64,000 nucleotides of DNA from contig CP034120.1 of assembly GCA_003856375.1 (NCBI GenBank), positions 4,335,501-4,399,500 on the forward strand, read 5' to 3'. Made by a program: the position numbers and the translations under genes. Below, piece by piece: positions 33,750 to 42,474 of this stretch. Below the pieces are notes generated by a model. The model did no database searches, had not been told where the DNA came from, and saw nothing but the letters and a program-made list of their open reading frames with translations. The number at the start of each line of letters is the position of its first letter. Position 1 is the stretch's first letter. Origin of the DNA: Glaciecola amylolytica (GTDB taxonomy: Bacteria; Bacteroidota; Bacteroidia; Flavobacteriales_D; Crocinitomicaceae).

Positions 33750-33839
33750 TCATATTTGCACGAAACTGAGGCTTGCAGGTAGTGTTAAAACTCTTTGAAA
33801 ATTCATTTTGGAAATGATTTAATCAAAAAAATGATGTAT

Positions 33840-33854
33840 TTTTCAAATTGAAAA
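33840..33854. promoter_or_regulatory. TTTTCA-AAT-TGAAAA palindrome before the hybrid kinase gene
   Basis: A perfect 6-3-6 inverted repeat ending 11 bases before the chosen ATG. The same half-sites recur twice at 37795-37829. A weaker relative (AATTCA-TTT-TGGAAA, 33800-33814) is 40 bases upstream. Confidence 0.5.
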
Positions 33855-33865
33855 TTCATGTCGAT

Positions 33866-36370
33866 ATGAAAATGGGTAGGAAGAATCTTCTTTTTGAGCG
33901 TATTCTCTTCGCGGTAATCGGACTGTTGCTGATCTTCGTTTGTACAACCGGATATTGGGTGTATGACCGGCTTTCGCAAGTTTCAGAGAGCCCCTTACCG
34001 ACAGATTTGAAAGAAAACCGCCGTTTTATTGTCCGCGATTTGAACAACAATATTTTGAAATCGGATAATTTGACCTATTCCTACATTTACCAAAATAATC
34101 CCGATGCTCCTTTGGATTTCGAAATCCTGGAATCGCAAACAAATCGCAAGATCAACTTATTGCAATCATACAAACCGGAAGATTCAACCTATCAGGAAAA
34201 AATCCGGAAATTGAATGCTTTGGTTCAGGCACGGTTCTCTAACCTGGATACTTTGATGAGTATTAAAAATGAGAATCGGGTAAATGAAACCATGGCAATA
34301 GTGGAAAGCGAGGTAGAAAATGCCAGTGAAGTTGCCAAGATTAAAATGGAGATCCGGGACAAGGTGAATGAACTTCAAAATCCCGCTCCTCAAACTTCTC
34401 AGCCTCCTCCAAGCCAGGAAGAATCGAAAAAGAAATGGTTTCAGCGAAAGAATAAAAAGACAGAGCAGCCCGCAGCTCCTGTTGTACATCAGGCAACACC
34501 GCAAGTCAAAATCAAAGCTTCGGATATCGCTGCTGCAAGTACCAATGAAATAGCACAAAAAATCAGATCAGTTAAAACGGCTGCGGTTTCGAAAGAATCC
34601 AGAATGAACCGCTATAAATTGAGTCTGGAACAGGAAAACAATTTGTTGAGTAAGGAAATCGGCCAGATTTTCCGGTCGATTGAGCTGGCCGATAAAAAAG
34701 AACTTCTGAAAGAAACACAACATGCCAAACAGGTTGCAGCGGAAACTAATCAGATCATTTTTCTTTTCAGCATCATTTCCAGTTTGCTTATCATCATGAT
34801 CATCATTCTGATCATTACCCTGTTCAATAAATCGAAAGAAACGAATTATCAGCTGAAACTGGCAAAAGATAAAAGTGACCAGCTCACAGAAGCAAAATCG
34901 CGTTTCCTGGCAACCATGAGTCATGAAATCCGGACACCTTTAAATGCCATTTCAGGTTTTACCGAACAGCTTTTCTTTGAACCCTTGAATCAAAGTGCGG
35001 CCAAAAAAGTGAAGATTATCCGCAATTCGGTTAAACACCTTTCTCAGATCACGAACGAAATTCTGGATTTGTCCAAATTGGAAAAGGATCACATTCAATT
35101 GGAGACCATTGCCTTTAATCCAGCAAATGAAATTATGATGCTCCACGAACAGTATGAATTGCAGGTTCTGGAGAAAAATAACCGACTAGTGGTCGAACTG
35201 GATGAAAACCCTTTCCCGAATGTGATGGGAGATCCTTTGCGTTTCCGTCAGATTATTATTAATCTGATCAGTAATGCCAACAAGTTCACAAAAGATGGAT
35301 TGATCACCATTGATCTGAAGTTCAAAGAACTGGATCCGCGAAATATCCGCTGTTTGATTGAAGTACAGGATCAGGGAATCGGAATGTCGCCGAGTCAGAA
35401 AGAACGCATTTTCGAACCTTTTGAACAGGCAGATCTGACGGTAACCAGAAAGTATGGCGGAACTGGTTTGGGTTTGAGCATTACCAAACAAATTATCGAC
35501 AAACAAAACGGCTCCATTCGATTGAACAGCGAAGAAGGAATCGGAACGACATTTTACATCGAAATTCCGTTCGAAGTAACGGATGAAAAGATCGATGCTC
35601 CACGCGCACCTTCACGTACGGATTTCTCGTTTCTGAAAGATAAAACCGTACTGATCGTAGACGATGAACCCTTTAATCGTACGCTCTTACGAAGTATGTT
35701 TCACGGAGTGAATGTGAAGCTGCTCGAAGCAGTAAACGGATTGGAAGCGCTGGAATCTTTGAAAAATAATGACATTGATTTCGTTTTGCTGGATGTGCGC
35801 ATGCCGGAAATGAACGGACATGAACTCCGGCAGAAAATGGCTGAAATGGAAACCCTGGATCAGATTCCTGTGGTGGGTTTGACCGCTACGCTGGATGAAG
35901 GAAAAAGAGAAGATATGTTGGATTCGGGATGGACGGAAGTACTTACCAAACCTGTTAACCCGGAGGAACTAAGAAGAATATTATTTCAAATATATAAAGA
36001 CCGCAATATGGGAACTGAATTAGATGAAGCAGATTTTAAAAGTCTTCAAAAACTGACGAACAATAACGACAGTTTTTATATGGAACTCCTGCAAACATTT
36101 GTGAGTTCGACTGAGAACGGTTTGTTGAAGATCGAGGGTCTGGTTCAAACAGAGAACTGGGCAGAGATTTCGGAATTAGCACATCAATTGGCTGCTCCGT
36201 TCAAGCATTTTGGAGCGAATAATTGCTACACCACGCTAAAAGAGGTCGAACGGATGGGAAAAGAATCCAAAATCGATTCTGCTTCAATGATAGAATTGAT
36301 CGAGGTCTTTGAAGAGCAGGCAAATCACATAATCACACAAGTGAAAGATAAATTAAACTCAAATGACTGA
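33866..36370 (+). CDS. Hybrid histidine kinase with receiver and Hpt domains
   Basis: 834 aa from the ATG at 33866; an in-frame TTG at 33848 is possible but overlaps the upstream palindrome. TM1 at ~8-30 and TM2 at ~295-320 (IIFLFSIISSLLIIMIIILIITLF) flank a largely coiled-coil, Pro/Lys-rich periplasmic region. Then HisKA (SRFLATMSHEIRTPLNAISGF, His of SHEIRTPL), HATPase (LISNANKFTKDG; DQGIGMS; YGGTGLGLSI), a receiver (VLIVDDEPFNR; Asp in FVLLDVRMPEM) and a C-terminal Hpt domain with AHQLAAPFKHFGA. It is the partner of the NtrC-type regulator whose start overlaps its stop by eight bases. Confidence 0.92.
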   Translation: MKMGRKNLLFERILFAVIGLLLIFVCTTGYWVYDRLSQVSESPLPTDLKENRRFIVRDLNNNILKSDNLTYSYIYQNNPDAPLDFEILESQTNRKINLLQSYKPEDSTYQEKIRKLNALVQARFSNLDTLMSIKNENRVNETMAIVESEVENASEVAKIKMEIRDKVNELQNPAPQTSQPPPSQEESKKKWFQRKNKKTEQPAAPVVHQATPQVKIKASDIAAASTNEIAQKIRSVKTAAVSKESRMNRYKLSLEQENNLLSKEIGQIFRSIELADKKELLKETQHAKQVAAETNQIIFLFSIISSLLIIMIIILIITLFNKSKETNYQLKLAKDKSDQLTEAKSRFLATMSHEIRTPLNAISGFTEQLFFEPLNQSAAKKVKIIRNSVKHLSQITNEILDLSKLEKDHIQLETIAFNPANEIMMLHEQYELQVLEKNNRLVVELDENPFPNVMGDPLRFRQIIINLISNANKFTKDGLITIDLKFKELDPRNIRCLIEVQDQGIGMSPSQKERIFEPFEQADLTVTRKYGGTGLGLSITKQIIDKQNGSIRLNSEEGIGTTFYIEIPFEVTDEKIDAPRAPSRTDFSFLKDKTVLIVDDEPFNRTLLRSMFHGVNVKLLEAVNGLEALESLKNNDIDFVLLDVRMPEMNGHELRQKMAEMETLDQIPVVGLTATLDEGKREDMLDSGWTEVLTKPVNPEELRRILFQIYKDRNMGTELDEADFKSLQKLTNNNDSFYMELLQTFVSSTENGLLKIEGLVQTENWAEISELAHQLAAPFKHFGANNCYTTLKEVERMGKESKIDSASMIELIEVFEEQANHIITQVKDKLNSND

Positions 36371-37730
36371 TATGGAAACCGGCATCACACAACGTATTTT
36401 CATAGTAGAAGACAATGATTGGTATCAAAAATTGTTGGTACATACCGTTTCATTGAACCCGGATTACGAAGTGGAATCCTTTTCAACCGGAAAGGAGCTG
36501 CTTACCCGTTTGAATAATGAAATTCCGGATTTGATTACGATGGATTACCGCCTGCCCGATATCTCAGGGGAGGAATTATTGGAAAAGATCAAATCCATCA
36601 GTCCGGGAACACAGGTAATCGTTATTTCGGAACAGGAAGAAATTGAAACGGCGGTGAGTCTTTTGAAATTGGGAGCTTATGATTATATCGTAAAAGGAAC
36701 CGATATCCGTAACCGTTTGTTGAACACGCTTTCCAACGCGCAGAATCAAACGAAACTCCTGAAGAAGATCGAAAAACTGGAGCAGGAAGTCCAGACAAAA
36801 TACAATTTCAGTGATACGATTATCGGGCAAAGCAGTAAAATGCAGCACATTTTTATGCTGCTTCAAAAAGCCGTTTCGAACAACATCACTGTTTCCATAA
36901 CCGGAGAAACCGGGACTGGAAAAGAAGTGATTGCCAAAGCGATTCACTACAATTCTATTTACAAGGATAAACCCTTCGTTGCGATCAACGTGGCCGCAAT
37001 TCCGAAAGAATTGTTCGAAAGCGAGTTGTTCGGGCATGAGAAAGGATCGTTTACAGGTGCCAATCAAACGCGGATCGGGAAGTTTGAAGAGGCAGACGGA
37101 GGAACCCTGTTTCTGGATGAAATTGCAGAATTGGATCCTGTATTTCAGGCAAAACTATTGCGTGCATTACAGGAGCGTGAAATTACACGTGTCGGAGGAA
37201 ATAAGATTTACAAGTTCAATTGCCGGATTATTGTCGCAACCCACAAAAATCTATTGCAGGAAGTGAAATCCGGTGCTTTCCGTGAAGATTTATACTATCG
37301 TTTGTTCGGTCTTCCGATTGAACTGCCGCCTTTGCGTGAGCGCGAAAAGGACACACTTTTGTTGAGCAAGAGTTTTGTAGAGCGTTTTTGCAAGGAAAAC
37401 AGCATGGGAGTAAAAAAGATCAGTCCGGCGGCACAAAACAAATTGTTGGCTTATCCGTGGCCGGGGAATGTGCGTGAGCTCAAATCAGTCATCGAACTGG
37501 CTTCCGTTATGTCGATGAATGACCTCATTGAAGCAGATGATATCGTGGTGGCAAGTGCTGATATTCTTTCAGGGATTATTGCTGAAGAAATGAGTTTGAG
37601 AGCTTACAATCGAAGAATCGTTCAATTGTTTTTGGATAAATACAACAACAACACCAAGTTGGTGGCAGATAAATTAGATATTGGTCAAACGACCATTTAT
37701 CGGATGTTGAAAGAAGATGAGGAGGATTAA
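36363..37730 (+). CDS. NtrC-family sigma-54-dependent response regulator
   Basis: 455 aa. Receiver residues ~9-125 (FIVEDNDWYQKLL; Asp in LITMDYRLPD; Lys in YDYIVKGTD). The AAA+ domain shows Walker A GETGTGKEVIAKAI, the sigma-54-contacting loop as GSFTGA (usual GAFTGA), Walker B GGTLFLDEIAEL, and the arginine-finger region YYRLFGLPIELPPLRER. A Fis-type HTH closes the protein (NNTKLVADKLDIGQTTIYRML). It opens promoters with sigma-54 after phosphorylation. Its reading frame overlaps the kinase stop. The likely target sites are the TTTTCA-N3-TGAAAA repeats. Confidence 0.93.
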   Translation: MTDMETGITQRIFIVEDNDWYQKLLVHTVSLNPDYEVESFSTGKELLTRLNNEIPDLITMDYRLPDISGEELLEKIKSISPGTQVIVISEQEEIETAVSLLKLGAYDYIVKGTDIRNRLLNTLSNAQNQTKLLKKIEKLEQEVQTKYNFSDTIIGQSSKMQHIFMLLQKAVSNNITVSITGETGTGKEVIAKAIHYNSIYKDKPFVAINVAAIPKELFESELFGHEKGSFTGANQTRIGKFEEADGGTLFLDEIAELDPVFQAKLLRALQEREITRVGGNKIYKFNCRIIVATHKNLLQEVKSGAFREDLYYRLFGLPIELPPLREREKDTLLLSKSFVERFCKENSMGVKKISPAAQNKLLAYPWPGNVRELKSVIELASVMSMNDLIEADDIVVASADILSGIIAEEMSLRAYNRRIVQLFLDKYNNNTKLVADKLDIGQTTIYRMLKEDEED

Positions 37731-37794
37731 TGTCAGATTTCCACCTTTTTGGTAATGAAAAAGGTGGAAGACAAACTTAAAACAGAAGATTAAA

Positions 37795-37829
37795 TTTTCA
37801 TTTTGAAAATATTTTTTTCATTTTGAAAA
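37795..37829. promoter_or_regulatory. Two TTTTCA-TTT-TGAAAA palindromes exactly 20 bp apart (enhancer-like)
   Basis: Perfect 6-3-6 inverted repeats at 37795-37809 and 37815-37829. They lie on the same face of the helix, about 80-100 bases before the TGGCACG at 37894, as for NtrC-type upstream activating sequences. The same palindrome precedes the kinase gene. Confidence 0.55.
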
Positions 37830-37852
37830 TAAATTGAAGATGTGCTATTTTT

Positions 37853-37879
37853 AAAACCGTTGATTTTCAGCGGTTTTTT
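37853..37879 (+). terminator. Terminator of the hybrid kinase-NtrC operon
   Basis: Stem AAAACCGTTGA / TCAGCGGTTTT (one G-U) with a three-base loop and a T run, 122 bases after the regulator stop. It separates the two palindromes from the sigma-54-like element. Confidence 0.8.
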
Positions 37880-37893
37880 CTTTTTAGCCGCTT

Positions 37894-37909
37894 TGGCACG
37901 TTCTTTATA
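37894..37909 (+). promoter_or_regulatory. Sigma-54-like promoter (TGGCACG-N4-TTATA)
   Basis: The -24 half is a full match (TGGCACG). The -12 half reads TTATA instead of TTGCA, so the invariant GC is missing, which lowers confidence. It is directly downstream of the sigma-54 activator gene and of the paired palindromes. Confidence 0.4.
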
Positions 37910-38053
37910 ATAGATACAGCAAGAAAATCACTTTTGAAAGAACGATTTCAGAGATAGTGAAACAAAGTTGAAGAAAATCTGAGTTATATAGGAAGTATTT
38001 CCGTTTAATGGAGTGGTGAAGGTCTCGTTTCGGGGCCCGACCACGACTCGAAA

Positions 38054-38206
38054 ATGCAACCAACGATTTTGCAATGGTGTAGACTTAGGAATGATGGTAT
38101 AGAAGTGGGTTTGAATTACAACGTTCCTAAGGCACCTGTTGCGAAAGAAGATTATGAAGAAAGATTATTAGAAGAGTATACTATCAATCATAACGCTATA
38201 AGTTAG
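38054..38206 (+). CDS. Possible 50-aa protein downstream of the sigma-54-like promoter
   Basis: ATG at 38054, TAG at 38204. It starts MQPTILQWCRLRNDGIEVGL and ends in a charged helical part (KEDYEERLLEEYTINHNAIS). It has no signal peptide. The codon pattern looks protein-like and the unit is closed by a terminator at 38297, so it could be a real small gene; no family is recognised. Confidence 0.4.
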   Translation: MQPTILQWCRLRNDGIEVGLNYNVPKAPVAKEDYEERLLEEYTINHNAIS

Positions 38207-38296
38207 GTAACAATTAGGTTAGTTTAGGTTTCAGTTTAGGTTTAATTTAGAGGTATACATGTACAGGTTGATAGTGAAGTACGTGTGGTAGCTACG

Positions 38297-38330
38297 CCCC
38301 CGTTGATTTATTCAACGGGGGTTTGTATTT
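38297..38330 (+). terminator. Rho-independent terminator
   Basis: 10-bp perfect stem CCCCCGTTGA / TCAACGGGGG, five-base loop, then a T-rich tail. It closes the transcript expected from the sigma-54-like promoter. Confidence 0.85.
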
Positions 38331-38568
38331 TATATCGTTTTGGAATTTCTTGAAACCTACATGATCACTGAAGGGGTAATTTACAGTAACCTTTTCGAAT
38401 GCAAATTTGCAATATCGCAATATTACGAACCGACCTCAAGTTTAGAATTAAATTAATCGATGTAAACTATTGATTATCAATTGTAAAATTTAAACATGAT
38501 TCTTTTACTTCTCATAAAATATTGTCTTGACCCTTCAAGATTCCTCAATGGAACAATTGTCAGTCCAA

Positions 38569-38832
38569 TCAATAATAACTAATCAGCCAGGAAGCTACTA
38601 AAGTTACCGAAAAAGAAAGGATGGAGAAGTAAACACGATGCTTTAAATGGAGATTGACTATCAAAATGGCATGATAAAGTAAACTTCCTGCAACGGAGAA
38701 AAGTAAGAATGCAATATCTCCTCCTGATTTCCCTTTTTGCGAATAGAACAAAAACGATGTCACTATCGCCGGAATCAGCAAATACCATAGTAGACAGATT
38801 AAAAGATTTTTCTTTTCGTTTTCTAAATACAT
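38569..38832 (-). CDS. Small membrane protein, function unknown
   Basis: 87 aa with three hydrophobic segments (residues ~9-28 LLICLLWYLLIPAIVTSFLF; ~36-57; ~66-84). The N-terminus is basic-acidic (MYLENEKKN). It is divergent from the outer-membrane barrel gene at 38889. No family recognised. Confidence 0.6.
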   Translation of the reverse strand: MYLENEKKNLLICLLWYLLIPAIVTSFLFYSQKGKSGGDIAFLLFSVAGSLLYHAILIVNLHLKHRVYFSILSFSVTLVASWLISYY

Positions 38833-38888
38833 AGCGGGTTTACGAAATTATCTATTTTTAGTGATTCAAAAATCAAATCTAAACAACT

Positions 38889-39791
38889 TTGAAAACCATT
38901 ATTTACTCGTTAACTTTCCTGATTTCCAATTATGTATTCAGCCAATCGGAAACTCCCTCTACATCAATAAAAAAACACAGTAACTCTTTCGGAGTCTCAT
39001 TTGAGTCGGGCGGTGGTCTGGAAATGGCTGATGACATAAAAACAGTCACTTCGAATGATCAAAACAGGCAGGTCGTAGAAGCTGTTGGTAAACCAAACGT
39101 TGGTTTCGGATTGTTTTGGGAACATCAATGGAATTTTCACAAAAACCATGGCCTTCTCTTTGGTGTTGCAGCTACTTACACTTCATTCTATTCCGGTGTC
39201 AGGTTTAAGAATCCTGAATATTACGGACCACAGTATATTGCTCCTACAAAAGAGTATATTCTGGGAAATTTTCGTCAAAGTTTCGCGAGTCTTGAGCTGC
39301 CGTTGTATTATACTTATGCTATAAAAACTAAGATCGGAACTTTTAATCCGTTTCTGGGTGTTACTTTGAAAACCATTGCCTATGTGCAGAATGCCGGAAG
39401 GAATTATGGTGGAGTAGGTAGTGTTACTTCGGAGATAAATGGGAGTGATACCATTTACTATAATGATCATACTTTTCGTTACGGAACCAAGAGTATTTCA
39501 CCGGTATTGATGCCAACAATCGGATTGAAATACAGTCTTGGTTTGAAAAATGGCGGAAGAATAAATGTTTCCTTTAATTACAAGTTTTTTATCAGAACCT
39601 CTAACACCGTGGAAGCTTATTTGAATAATTATGATAACGTCGAAAATGGGGTCGGATATCAATACTTTAACTCTGATAATCCTGTTTTTTATAACCCGGC
39701 TACCGGACAATGGAGTGGTACTAAACAGAGTATTTATTTCAGGGTGAATTTGTCGGGTTTTAATGTGGGAGTATCCTATACTTTTAAGTAG
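38889..39791 (+). CDS. Predicted outer-membrane beta-barrel protein
   Basis: 300 aa from a TTG (KTIIYSLTFLISNYVFSQ, signal peptide). The rest is a repeating pattern of aromatic beta strands and Gly/Asn turns (NVGFGLFWEHQWNFHKNHGL; SFASLELPLYYTYAIKTKIG; YFRVNLSGFNVGVSYTFK), ending in a barrel-typical YTFK. It resembles the OmpA/PorT-like 8-strand barrels common in Bacteroidota. No specific function. Confidence 0.75.
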   Translation: MKTIIYSLTFLISNYVFSQSETPSTSIKKHSNSFGVSFESGGGLEMADDIKTVTSNDQNRQVVEAVGKPNVGFGLFWEHQWNFHKNHGLLFGVAATYTSFYSGVRFKNPEYYGPQYIAPTKEYILGNFRQSFASLELPLYYTYAIKTKIGTFNPFLGVTLKTIAYVQNAGRNYGGVGSVTSEINGSDTIYYNDHTFRYGTKSISPVLMPTIGLKYSLGLKNGGRINVSFNYKFFIRTSNTVEAYLNNYDNVENGVGYQYFNSDNPVFYNPATGQWSGTKQSIYFRVNLSGFNVGVSYTFK

Positions 39792-39928
39792 AGAGAATCA
39801 TTTCACTAATCCGGGAAGTGATACCACGTCAGAAGATAGTTGCCAATAAGGTATCTTGTTTATGATGAGTGTGGTAGTCGTGATGTTCCTCTGAATTTAA
39901 ATTGTAAGTTTGACTCTAAAAATAAAAT

Positions 39929-40972
39929 ATGAAGCTGATTTTAATGATGGTTATGTTGACGGGATCACTTATTTCGTACGCCAAAAAACAGGTTGTAGCC
40001 TATAAGACATACGAGGATTACGTGGCTGAAAAGGGTGACGAAATGGGTAGTTACTTAGGCTACGAAAACACTAGAAATGGAATGAAAATCAATTTTAAGC
40101 AGGAAGGCAAAGAAATCGCAGTAAGTGCTGAAAACTATTGGGGGCTTAAAATTGAGGATTGTTTCTTCCGGTTCGATGGTGATAACCAACTCATTAAACT
40201 GGTAAACAATGGAAAGATTGTATATTGGGAAAATGGATTAGTCAATCTTCGGATTTGTCTGGATCTTGTAACTTCAAGTCCATTCATTTATGGACACTCG
40301 GCCTATTTCTCTGTCTCATTAAATGGTGAAGTAACGCCATTATCCAAAAAAACCTTGAAGAAATTCAAAGAAGAGCATCCGGAACATGCCGAGTTGTGCG
40401 ACTGCATCGGTGAGGATTTTTATGATGCGCATGTGAGGTTCTGTATTGCCAAATATGAGGGGTTGCCCCAAAAGGAAATTGTGTTGTATAAAACATACGA
40501 GGATTACGTGTCCGGAAACGGTGAAAAAATGGATTTCTATGCAGGATCCGGTTACATGAACACCCGAACATTGATTGATTTCCAAAAAGGAAGCGAGGTA
40601 ATAAGCGTAAATTCAAGTAAGTATTGGGGATTTAAAATTGATGATTGCTTCTTCCGGTTCGATGGGTATGGCACGCTTATAAAATTGATAAGTACTGAGA
40701 AAATTGTTTACTGGGAAAATGGATTGGCCAATCTTGAAATGTGCGAAAACGGAAGCACTTCGGCAGAAATGAGTGTAGGCTATTACTGTTATTTTTCTGC
40801 CACATTGGATGGTAAGGTAACACCATTACCACGAGACAAGGTAGACACGGCGAACAAACTCTGGAAAAAATTCGAAGAAGAACATCCGGAACATGCAAAG
40901 CTATTTGAATGTATTGGCGATTCCTTGAACTACGATATCGTGAGACACTGTGTCGCAAGATATGCAAACTGA
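39929..40972 (+). CDS. Exported protein with two tandem ~160-residue domains, function unknown
   Basis: 347 aa. Signal peptide MKLILMMVMLTGSLISYA. Domain 1 (residues ~22-180) and domain 2 (~185-347) share YKTYEDYV, the centre W-G-x-K-I-(E/D)-D-C-F-F-R-F-D-G, KIVYWENGL and EEHPEHA. The domains differ by more than half of their residues, so the duplication is older than that at 20136. Each has a conserved Cys in the DCFFRF strand and others near its end. No enzyme motif is seen. Confidence 0.72.
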   Translation: MKLILMMVMLTGSLISYAKKQVVAYKTYEDYVAEKGDEMGSYLGYENTRNGMKINFKQEGKEIAVSAENYWGLKIEDCFFRFDGDNQLIKLVNNGKIVYWENGLVNLRICLDLVTSSPFIYGHSAYFSVSLNGEVTPLSKKTLKKFKEEHPEHAELCDCIGEDFYDAHVRFCIAKYEGLPQKEIVLYKTYEDYVSGNGEKMDFYAGSGYMNTRTLIDFQKGSEVISVNSSKYWGFKIDDCFFRFDGYGTLIKLISTEKIVYWENGLANLEMCENGSTSAEMSVGYYCYFSATLDGKVTPLPRDKVDTANKLWKKFEEEHPEHAKLFECIGDSLNYDIVRHCVARYAN

Positions 40973-41082
40973 ATACTCAGTTCTCACACCCACATTGAAA
41001 GAAAAAGAGTTCAGAGTGAGTTTGAGTGTTAGAGAAAGGGACAAAAAGAAATCGAACTTTTTAGTTGATATTTAAGATGTGT

Positions 41083-41616
41083 TTAGTAATTCATAGTTGA
41101 AACTAGAAAATCTACTTGATTTTTTGTTAGATTCAAATTCGCATTTTTTAGTGTGTCAAAATTAATGAGGCCTATATAAGGTTGTTTTGTTCTTAATTCT
41201 TTAATACATTCTGGAAATTCAGTTAGCAAATCTCGAACCATTATGAATGGATCATAATAAGCGGTATTGACTAATCCCCAAGTCGCATAATGCACATCTC
41301 CTGTATATTCTCCAACCATCAAATTTGAAAAATGACATGCCAGTCCTTCTTCTAAATTGGAAGTTTTGGGAACTATTCTTGGGCTGAGAAGATGAACGAC
41401 TTCATGAGCTAACTGAAAAATTGTTCTTTTGTCGTCTCCTTGAATACCTTGAGTCAGAGAGACGAAAACGTTTTCTCTTTTTTCGTCAAAAAAAATTCGA
41501 GGAACTTTTTCACCTCTAATTATTACTCCTCCAAAAGCATATTCTGATGAAATAGCACCGTATAAACTAATTGCTTTATTAAGTAGTTCTCTCGCTAAAA
41601 TATTTAAATCATTCAT
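41083..41616 (-). CDS. Zincin-like (HExxH) protein
   Basis: 177 aa, no signal peptide. The motif FQLAHEVVHLLSP gives H-E-x-x-H, followed 20-25 residues later by EEGLACHFS, whose Glu could be the third zinc ligand. This layout recalls small ImmA/IrrE-type or gluzincin proteins, but no HTH or phage-like partner gene is adjacent. Its substrate is unknown. It could be part of a small accessory pair with the four-helix-bundle gene 143 bases upstream. Confidence 0.65.
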   Translation of the reverse strand: MNDLNILARELLNKAISLYGAISSEYAFGGVIIRGEKVPRIFFDEKRENVFVSLTQGIQGDDKRTIFQLAHEVVHLLSPRIVPKTSNLEEGLACHFSNLMVGEYTGDVHYATWGLVNTAYYDPFIMVRDLLTEFPECIKELRTKQPYIGLINFDTLKNANLNLTKNQVDFLVSTMNY

Positions 41617-41759
41617 AGCGTTTTGATTTAATTATAATTCACCTCCTTATTCAAAATCTGATAATTCTATTGCTATATGCTTTAGAGTTTGTCAATAGTT
41701 TAATATTACTTTGATTATTCAATAAGGGAGATTTTCATTCTTGTTTTAAAAATATGAAA

Positions 41760-42107
41760 CTAATTGCTCAAATTTTTAATCATCGTATAGAGAATCCGAG
41801 ATAATTCATCTGCCTTTTTTAAAAAAGAGCTGAACGTACTTTCTTCAATTGAATCTGAATCATGTAATATGTCAAGAATAGCGACACACTCAAAAACAGA
41901 TCCTCGTGAAATAATAAAGAAATTGCGTCTATCTGGTTTTGAAAATCGTCCGGAACCTTCCGCAATATTAAGTGCAATGCTAAAGGAAGCTCTCGATAAT
42001 TGATCTTTTGTTGTTTTATCCAACTGAATTGACTGAATCAGATGCTTTGATTCTAAATGAAAGGTTTTGGCTTTCTTGTATACCTCCAAATTCTGAAATT
42101 CAAACAT
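41760..42107 (-). CDS. Four-helix-bundle protein (S23/IVS-type family)
   Basis: 115 aa. The family signature is visible in LEVYKKAKTFHLESKHL, then the central RASFSIALNIAEGSGRFSKPDRRNFFIISRGSVFECVAIL. Such proteins were first noticed in 23S rRNA intervening sequences and are related to the accessory protein Avd of diversity-generating retroelements. Here it stands by itself; no rRNA or reverse transcriptase is near. Function unknown. Confidence 0.85.
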   Translation of the reverse strand: MFEFQNLEVYKKAKTFHLESKHLIQSIQLDKTTKDQLSRASFSIALNIAEGSGRFSKPDRRNFFIISRGSVFECVAILDILHDSDSIEESTFSSFLKKADELSRILYTMIKNLSN

Positions 42108-42168
42108 AGTAGTGAAATGTAGTTGTTACTTGAATATACAAATTTCATTTCAGAACTACAATCTAAAT

Positions 42169-42194
42169 CTCATTCTCGTTATGTTTCTCATTCT
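42169..42194 (+). repeat. 26-base repeat near the tRNA-Leu terminator (copy 2)
   Basis: It matches 25 of 26 bases of 20092-20117. A related inverted piece (GAGAATGAGAACG) occurs at ~42222-42234, so the region could form a hairpin across ~30 bases. Confidence 0.55.
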
Positions 42195-42243
42195 CAAAAA
42201 TAACGGCTCAATGAAGAGCGAGAATGAGAACGAAAATGAAGAC

Positions 42244-42287
42244 AAAAAAATAACGGCTGCGAAGAATCTTCACAGCCGTTATTTTTT
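42244..42287 (-). terminator. Terminator of tRNA-Leu
   Basis: Very long hairpin: AAAAAAATAACGGCTG and its complement, with an inner GAAG/CTTC stem. It lies immediately beyond the CCA end of the tRNA on the minus strand. Confidence 0.9.
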
Positions 42288-42372
42288 TGGTACCTCGGGC
42301 CGGAATCGAACCGGCACACCCGAAAGTACAGGATTTTGAATCCAGCGCGTCTACCAGTTCCGCCACCGAGGC
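42288..42372 (-). tRNA. tRNA-Leu (anticodon CAA)
   Basis: Acceptor stem GCCTCGG / CCGAGGT (one G-U), class II variable arm, T-arm GCCGG-TTCGATT-CCGGC. The anticodon loop TTCAAAA gives CAA. The stem CTGGA / TCCTG has one T-T mismatch. The discriminator A and CCA are encoded (42288-42291). Confidence 0.94.
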
Positions 42373-42474
42373 ATTTATTTAATCGTTGTCCGACTGACAA
42401 CCACTTACCGATGCAAGCGGGTGCAAAAATAAAGAATTATTTTAAATCTACAAGCAGATATTAAAAAATCAAGA

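Larger units (their letters stand above)
37731..38568. other. 838-base stretch without a conventional gene
   Basis: It holds the paired palindromes, a terminator, the sigma-54-like element, a GC-rich inverted segment near 38024-38046 (TCGTTTCGGGGCCCGACCAC), the 50-codon ORF, a TTAGGTTTAG-type degenerate repeat run (38204-38250), and a second strong terminator at 38297. From 38331 to 38568 I see nothing beyond AT-rich sequence. Confidence 0.55.

Noticed and set aside
41083-41616. Prophage or ImmA-type repressor protease locus
   Set aside because: There are no phage, integrase or HTH repressor genes nearby, only the HExxH motif.
41760-42107. Four-helix-bundle protein as accessory (Avd) of a diversity-generating retroelement
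   Set aside because: No reverse transcriptase, template or variable repeat is near; the stand-alone family is common.
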